From: Desulfobulbaceae bacterium
GTDB taxonomy: Bacteria; Desulfobacterota; Desulfobulbia; Desulfobulbales; Desulfocapsaceae
Length of the DNA: 64,000 bases
Assembly (NCBI GenBank): GCA_011390165.1
Contig: JAABSV010000002.1
Span: 62,001 to 126,000 of the forward strand
Direction: 5' to 3'
A model generated the notes under the pieces. That model worked only from the letters and a program-made list of their open reading frames with translations, ran no database searches and was not told the origin of the DNA. Made by a program: the position numbers and the translations under genes. How positions within the stretch are numbered: the stretch's first letter is position 1; every line of letters begins with the position of its first letter. Below, piece by piece: positions 60,901 to 64,000 of this stretch.

Positions 60901-62242
60901 GCGGGTGCGCGGGTCCCTCACCGAGTTGGAGGAACTGACCGGCCGAACCTTCGGTTCACCGGAACGGCCTCTGCTCTTGTCGGTGCGCAGCGGCGGGGCG
61001 ATATCCATGCCGGGGATGATGGCGACTGTCCACAACGTCGGCTTCAACGAAGAGCTCATCGGCGAATGTATTGCCAACCACGGTAATCCCTATCTCGCCT
61101 GGGATAACTATCGCCGTTTTCTCCAGTCCTGGGCGATGATCTCCGGGGTGGGGCGGGAGGATTTCCAGGTCCTGATGAATAAGGCCAAGGCGAAACACAA
61201 CGTTTCCCTGAAGCGACACTTCTCGCCGGCGCAGATGCAGGATCTGGCCCTCTCCTACCAGAGACTGATCCGACAACGTGGTCTGGGCATCCCCGACGAT
61301 CCCTGGCTGCAACTGGTCAATGCCATCGAATTGGTTCTCGACTCCTGGGAGACCAAAAAGGCGGTGGATTACCGAAAGATCATGGATGTTTCCGACTCCT
61401 GGGGGACGGCAGTGATCGTTCAGGCGATGGTCTTCGGTAACAAGAACGAGCAGTCCGGAGCCGGGGTTGTCTTTACCGCCCATCCCTACCGGAAGGTGCA
61501 GCGGGTTGCCCTGTGGGGTGATTACGCCTACGGCGATCAGGGTGAGGATATTGTCTCCGGGCTGGTCTCCAGCTGTGCGGTATCGGTGGAACAGGCGAAG
61601 ATCGACGGCCGTTCGGTGGAGGATACCCTGGAACTGCGCTTTCCGAAAATCTATGCCCGCCTGCTGGAGATATCCCGCGAACTGGTGTACGACAAGCGCT
61701 GGAACCCCCAGGAGATCGAGTTCACCTTCGAGGGGGCGGCGGCGGATAAGCTCTTTATCCTGCAGACCCGGGACATGATTACGATTAAAAAGAAGGAACA
61801 TCTGAACGTCTTCGTCGAGTCGCCGGCTCTTGCTGCCGCTCATCTCGGCCGGGGGGTCGGGGTCTCCGGTTCCGCCCTTTCGGGTCGGGCGGTCTTTACC
61901 GAAGAGAACATCCGCATCCTGCGGCGGGAGGATCCGGACACTTCACTCATCCTGATCCGTCAGGATACTGTCCCGGAGGATATCAAGGCGGTGAGCCAGG
62001 CCGATGGCCTGCTTACCTCACGGGGCGGACAGACCTCGCACGCCTCGGTGGTGGCTGTCCGTCTGGAAAAAACCTGTGTCGTCGGCTGTCGCAGCCTGAA
62101 GGTCTATGAGGCGGAGAACTACTGTGAGATAGCCGGGGTGCGGATCGGCTTTGGTGACCCGGTCTCCATCGACGGTAGAAACGGCCAGTTGTTACGCGGA
62201 GCCCACCAGATTATTGAAGAGTACCATATATTGCCCATCTGA
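57974..62242 (+). CDS. PPDK-like protein: unknown N-terminal region, ATP-grasp domain, phosphohistidine domain
   Basis: A 1422-residue protein. Residues 1 to about 920 are a mostly helical region with no domain I recognise. From about 925 (HLGNKGFNLATLIADGKRVP, SVRSGGAISMPGMMATVHNV, QMVFG-like IVQAMVFGNKN, GAGVVFTAHP) to about 1265 (FILQTRDM) lies a PPDK-type nucleotide-binding domain. A swivelling phosphohistidine domain follows with TSRGGQTSHASVVAVRLE; His1356 is the expected phosphorylated residue. The chain ends 66 residues later, so the pyruvate/PEP-binding barrel of PPDK and PEP synthase is absent. It can thus transfer phosphate from ATP to an unknown acceptor, perhaps bound by the N-terminal region. 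ATG 57974 has a GGAGGG site. gap precedes it. Confidence 0.8.
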   Translation: MDANNEVRVIESDALKANLLETAGEVEIEPELRLLLTVVENYNGLHSTLEKLLLEVCHPFRNWKIILPSLRSFALKNIHHYRLHPRGPETFRLFAGLFLEAIVDSQRDPALLGQAVAAKMVWLDRMVERFDTADLDRFGPELNRVFSRFVDLDRNDRPVFMHLVQGQHQPGRLAGRILAIAGNDFPLFPLAELMRTVLSRCYEYWLREDDPLPWFLDRCAIPVADFTSSQLFQAISHAQMREHLGQLRQMDLAAAPKASLERMLTLPDHIATVKYYREMPNKLGEAEEAFSRLEQPGRQPLHHFRENRKLLFLFKIMDTKGLQLIHEETLREINRSLVQLIRQQSFEEIEEFLLTTFALLKANVKQYPHTSLQCIQVLGGEVFDRGNSRMVEAFLWGVVRFGFQHASVVGVDENWQPLANPAHLANIRVWLHLIMREPKWCSTLFSALIIHVKLSGTCIKDTDLFQRDITQLLNHPIEPIYNLAKQFTKLMPVFFNEIGSEGELRDVSTELDEIHRRGDVLIHFLRKQGHVESSNLIVDFIQAIFLFWKSRDKTLLIPFIPEEVYSQIRTSGEYIDEQFQLSQRLWREMRIERVQDLINIDHERLTSFFASQEDLQASELRRCELLIRMYRLLYKKYKLGFQQLHAEISRAVADGFPEMERLLDELSEANTEQSLEALLVALEGLQAITLSKETFPAQEDIYYKRHIAVDIPSVYGRYKEKKFDALSLTFRLENLANLYLEKLPETVNLSIITQATFFGIVRCIKIFMRALAVDGITSRKLSTHLSLLENSLKVRRFSYTQYLDILRGMSEGVKDIIYAFYTNIHQNNLSIIIPQITKENILEKFATLYDEEEMATTIQRLSEVFLRELIASTFGLQHLDNFILRILQTLENQKDLLDQKKLDLLMTYNPERALSLLHRPNPFTNNLIHLGNKGFNLATLIADGKRVPPAFVITTEVFRCREIVFDYPKTREEFMQRVRGSLTELEELTGRTFGSPERPLLLSVRSGGAISMPGMMATVHNVGFNEELIGECIANHGNPYLAWDNYRRFLQSWAMISGVGREDFQVLMNKAKAKHNVSLKRHFSPAQMQDLALSYQRLIRQRGLGIPDDPWLQLVNAIELVLDSWETKKAVDYRKIMDVSDSWGTAVIVQAMVFGNKNEQSGAGVVFTAHPYRKVQRVALWGDYAYGDQGEDIVSGLVSSCAVSVEQAKIDGRSVEDTLELRFPKIYARLLEISRELVYDKRWNPQEIEFTFEGAAADKLFILQTRDMITIKKKEHLNVFVESPALAAAHLGRGVGVSGSALSGRAVFTEENIRILRREDPDTSLILIRQDTVPEDIKAVSQADGLLTSRGGQTSHASVVAVRLEKTCVVGCRSLKVYEAENYCEIAGVRIGFGDPVSIDGRNGQLLRGAHQIIEEYHILPI

Positions 62243-62591
62243 GCACCCTCTGCAGATAGTCAGGCAGCTGTTATTTTACGTGCATTTTCAAATCAATGGA
62301 GTACAATATCGGGTTGCCGTAGCCGCTGCTCCGGATTGTCCGGAGGCGCTGCAGGGTAGCCGTTCAGTGTGGTTCATTTTCGCCCGAACAGACCACCGCA
62401 TAGAGCAAACGCATTGAGCGAACTCTAGCTCTGCGGCCTGCCTGAACGAACCTGGAGCACAGAATGGACGGGTGCGGCGCCGGGTAAGGCAGCCTTTTGC
62501 TGCCCACTGGGGAAAGATTACGCTGCAGGACTGGCTGGCAGCATTGTCACTGCTGCAGAAAGGGTCCTGCGGGAGGCAATGAGGGGAGAAT
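62243..62591. other. Leader region before the SAP-type small protein
   Basis: The region includes a TACAAT at 62302-62307 that could be a -10 element without a clear -35, the second copy of the hemL-type leader element (62378-62522), and the ribosome site GGGGAG before the start at 62592. No other gene was found. Confidence 0.45.
62378..62522 (+). promoter_or_regulatory. Conserved leader element, copy B (upstream of the SAP-type gene)
   Basis: This is the second copy of the element at 46903-47032. It shares CCACCGCATAGAGC, GAACTCTAGCTC, CGGCCTGCCTGAACGAAC, GAGCAC, GACGGGT and a terminal hairpin GGCAGC-CTTTT-GCTGCC. Compared with copy A it has about 13 extra bases after CATAGAGC and a compensated change in the outer base pair of the terminal stem. 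An internal pairing (CCGCA..GAGC with GCTCTGCGG) could form the body. It ends 69 bases before the ATG. Confidence 0.55.
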
Positions 62592-62816
62592 ATGTCGCAG
62601 AAAGAATTCAAAAAAGGTCCAAAACTCTTTTCCCTGGCCAGAAAAAAGGCGCTCATGCTGGGTATCCCGCAGGAAAAAGGGGTGAAACTGGCTGAACTGA
62701 TCGGTCGTATTCAGTTGAATGAGGGAAACCAGCCCTGCTTCGGCCAGCGCAGCAGCTGTGCCGAAGTCAACTGCTGTTGGCAGGCCTCCTGCAACGTGAA
62801 GATGGTCAGGGAGTAG
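62592..62816 (+). CDS. Small SAP-like protein with C-terminal cysteine cluster
   Basis: A 74-residue protein. Residues about 15-50 form a SAP-like helix-extended loop-helix (ARKKALMLGIPQEKGVKLAE then LIGRIQ), and the tail has a cysteine cluster (CFGQRSSCAEVNCCWQASC; five to six Cys). The pattern LIxxIQxxEGNxxCFG...C..xxCCWxxxC is shared by a family of small proteins of anaerobic bacteria, function unknown; the cysteines may bind an iron-sulfur cluster or zinc. It has a GGGGAG site. The leader element in front suggests that it is regulated together with or like hemL. Confidence 0.7.
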   Translation: MSQKEFKKGPKLFSLARKKALMLGIPQEKGVKLAELIGRIQLNEGNQPCFGQRSSCAEVNCCWQASCNVKMVRE

Positions 62817-62823
62817 GAAATTC

Positions 62824-63036
62824 TCAGCGGCGGTGTTCCGGTACACCCAGCCTTTTCAAGATCAACCCCAGGGGGCAAAAACCGGAAAAGCCGAACTGAA
62901 AGAGGTTGAGGCCGACGAAGGTGGTCAGGAAAAGCCAGTAGCTGCTGTGAAAAATCGGGCTGCTCTCTACCCCAAGAGCAAGAGAGATGAGGATGATGGA
63001 GCCGGCGATTACATGTATCCAGTCGGTGATACCCAT
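62824..63036 (-). CDS. DUF2892 membrane protein
   Basis: A 70-residue membrane protein with two hydrophobic segments and the family motif FSGFCPLGLILKRLG near its C-terminus. DUF2892 is the membrane part of YgaP (rhodanese-DUF2892) in E. coli, which takes part in sulfane-sulfur handling. The gene lies 53 bases after an ArsR-family gene of the persulfide-sensor type on the same strand, the counterpart of the E. coli ygaV-ygaP pair. The Cys in FCPLG may carry persulfide. The protein is complete in length for the stand-alone family. Confidence 0.85.
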   Translation of the reverse strand: MGITDWIHVIAGSIILISLALGVESSPIFHSSYWLFLTTFVGLNLFQFGFSGFCPLGLILKRLGVPEHRR

Positions 63037-63089
63037 GACATATTATCCCTGTGCGCTTGCCGGTGCCCTTCAATCAATCCGTTCCCCGA

Positions 63090-63377
63090 TCAAAACTCAG
63101 GGCAGAAGAGCACTCGCATCTTCTGGATCAACTCAAGAATACGCCGGTCGGTGATTTTATTGTAGATGAAATTGGCGTCCTTGCGGTAATCAATAATCCC
63201 CTGACCACGCAGGATGTTCAGATGCTGAGAGACGTTAGCGTTGGTTGTCTGCACCTGATCGCGTATCTCACCCACCGAGAGTTCACTGTCTTGAAGGAGA
63301 CAGAGGATTTTTAATCGAATCGGATGGGACATCGATTTGAGGAGTTTAGACATTGCCTCTATCTGTTCGTCTCGCAT
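63090..63377 (-). CDS. ArsR-family repressor of the BigR/SqrR persulfide-sensor type
   Basis: A 95-residue winged-helix repressor (HPIRLKILCLLQD, SVGEIRDQVQTTNANVSQHL, NILRGQGIIDYRKDANFIY). Two cysteines, Cys26 in KILC and Cys92 in LFCPE, are 66 residues apart, the same spacing as Cys41-Cys107 in SqrR; in that group the pair forms a tetrasulfide bridge on persulfide exposure and releases DNA. I infer a sulfide/persulfide sensor. Start at 63377 with GGGGAG upstream. DUF2892 follows in the same operon; acs lies divergently. Not an arsenic sensor of the ArsR Cys-x-Cys type. Confidence 0.82.
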   Translation of the reverse strand: MRDEQIEAMSKLLKSMSHPIRLKILCLLQDSELSVGEIRDQVQTTNANVSQHLNILRGQGIIDYRKDANFIYNKITDRRILELIQKMRVLFCPEF

Positions 63378-63393
63378 CTGTTCTCCCCGTGAT

Positions 63394-63419
63394 GGTATTT
63401 TACCTTTTAGTTTAATACC
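63394..63419. promoter_or_regulatory. Possible operator of the ArsR-type repressor
   Basis: GGTATTTTAC (63394-63403) and GTTTAATACC (63410-63419) form an imperfect inverted repeat (8 of 10 positions) with a 6-base centre. It lies 17-42 bases upstream of the repressor start, a position fitting autoregulation. The rest of the gap to 63637 shows no gene. Confidence 0.4.
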
Positions 63420-63637
63420 TCTGCTGATCTTGTAAAGGATTTTCCGCCTTGTCCGTGTTATTTTTCTAAGGTAAGGTCCAGGAGGGAAAAAAACAGAGCT
63501 ACCATACTGTTCGGGACGCCAGGAATGCAATAGATATTTTTTGCCTCGAAGGATGTCGGCGGTGTGCCGGCGGGCGCCCCCGGCAGGGCAGGCCGGTGGT
63601 CTGTTGCTGTTCCGGGGAAAAGGCTGAGGAGGGCCAT

Positions 63638-64000
63638 ATGGCAGGAGAGAAGGGCACGTTACCATCACTTCGGCAGTATTGGGCCACCCAGGCGAATGAA
63701 CTGCTCCATTGCTCCCGTCGCTGGGAGCAGGTTGTCCGGGGAGACTTTACTACTACACCAACGGTGGAGTGGCTGGTCAACGGCGAACTGAACGCGGCGG
63801 TTCATTGTGTTGATCGGCACCTCACCACTGGTCGTCGCAACAAGGCGGCCCTGATCTGGCAGGGGGAACGGGACCATGAGGTGCGGGTGTACACCTACCA
63901 GATGTTGTTCTCGGAGGTGTGCCGGTTAGCCAACGTCATGAAAAAAAAAGGTATCGGCAGGGGCGATTGTGTGGCCATCTACCTGCCGATGGTGCCCGAG
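63638..64000 (+). CDS. acs: Acetyl-CoA synthetase (AMP-forming), N-terminal part (partial)
   Basis: The 121 codons present match the start of acyl/acetyl-CoA synthetase: RQYWATQANELLHCSRRWEQ, the region around TVEWLVNGELNAAVHCVDRH, KAALIWQGERD, YTYQMLFSEVCRLANVMKKK and GIGRGDCVAIYLPMVPE. The full enzyme activates acetate through acetyl-AMP. The catalytic and C-terminal domains lie beyond the window end. The ATG at 63638 has a GAGGAGG site. With the ADP-forming enzyme at 11117-13519 the organism has two routes between acetate and acetyl-CoA. Confidence 0.95.
   Translation, partial: MAGEKGTLPSLRQYWATQANELLHCSRRWEQVVRGDFTTTPTVEWLVNGELNAAVHCVDRHLTTGRRNKAALIWQGERDHEVRVYTYQMLFSEVCRLANVMKKKGIGRGDCVAIYLPMVPE

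Overview
The window is a 64 kb chromosomal piece of a high-GC sulfate-reducing bacterium of the Desulfobacterota, most like the Desulfobulbales. The best evidence is dsrA-dsrB-dsrD (27870-30653). The rest of the gene content fits a strict anaerobe: two acetate-activating enzymes (an ADP-forming type and the start of acs), ferredoxin and nickel-cofactor type proteins, a fused SecDF, and an Fo-only atp operon with no F1 genes beside it. No rRNA, tRNA, CRISPR array or intact insertion sequence was seen.

Layout. 1-9735: housekeeping genes (end of pcm, a VTT membrane protein, UPF0210/ACT pair, holB-PSP1-metG-yggT-divIVA-DUF167 and a triosephosphate isomerase homologue that lacks the catalytic glutamate). 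9736-15144: a damaged accessory stretch. It holds a 25-bp tandem repeat, a large palindromic element, fragments of a CsgG/LpoB-like protein, a group II intron maturase and a HicB antitoxin, then an intact ADP-forming acyl-CoA synthetase whose upstream operon partner is cut off, a frameshifted exonuclease and a VapBC-type toxin-antitoxin pair. 15145-19436: a three-gene overlapping operon (degenerate GGDEF/HD-GYP protein, HDOD protein, UbiB-type kinase). 19471-27495: a conserved hypothetical gene, dnaG-rpoD-dprA-rpe-pgi. 27496-30858: the dsr operon with a repeat-bearing leader, an intercistronic hairpin, a terminator and a REP-like palindrome. 30900-34892: ahcY and metK (the methyl cycle) and kdsD. 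34937-40016: a membrane protein with an N-terminal ubiquitin-conjugating (E2)-like domain, divergent from a cyclic-nucleotide/DUF4388 protein, then HAD and YkgJ proteins. 40033-46406: secDF, larB, a NIL-ferredoxin, bamD, trxB, trxA. 46407-52549: hemL behind a strong promoter and an unidentified leader element, atpZ-atpI-atpB-atpE, a nucleoside phosphorylase homologue and rimO. 52577-57747: an HU/IHF protein, a pseudouridine synthase, yjbQ, a glycogen-synthase-like enzyme and GAPDH. 57974-64000: a 1422-residue PPDK-like protein lacking the pyruvate/PEP barrel, a second copy of the hemL-type leader element before a small SAP/cysteine protein, a BigR/SqrR-like ArsR repressor with DUF2892, and the start of acs.

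The most promising leads for new biology are: (1) the two-copy leader element at 46903-47032 and 62378-62522, whose final hairpin shows a compensatory base-pair change; (2) the E2-like/transmembrane/repeat protein with no E1 or ubiquitin-like gene beside it; (3) the PPDK-like protein with about 920 unexplained N-terminal residues next to glycogen synthase and GAPDH; and (4) the TIM homologue with Thr in place of the catalytic Glu. All functions are read from sequence alone; no database search was run.
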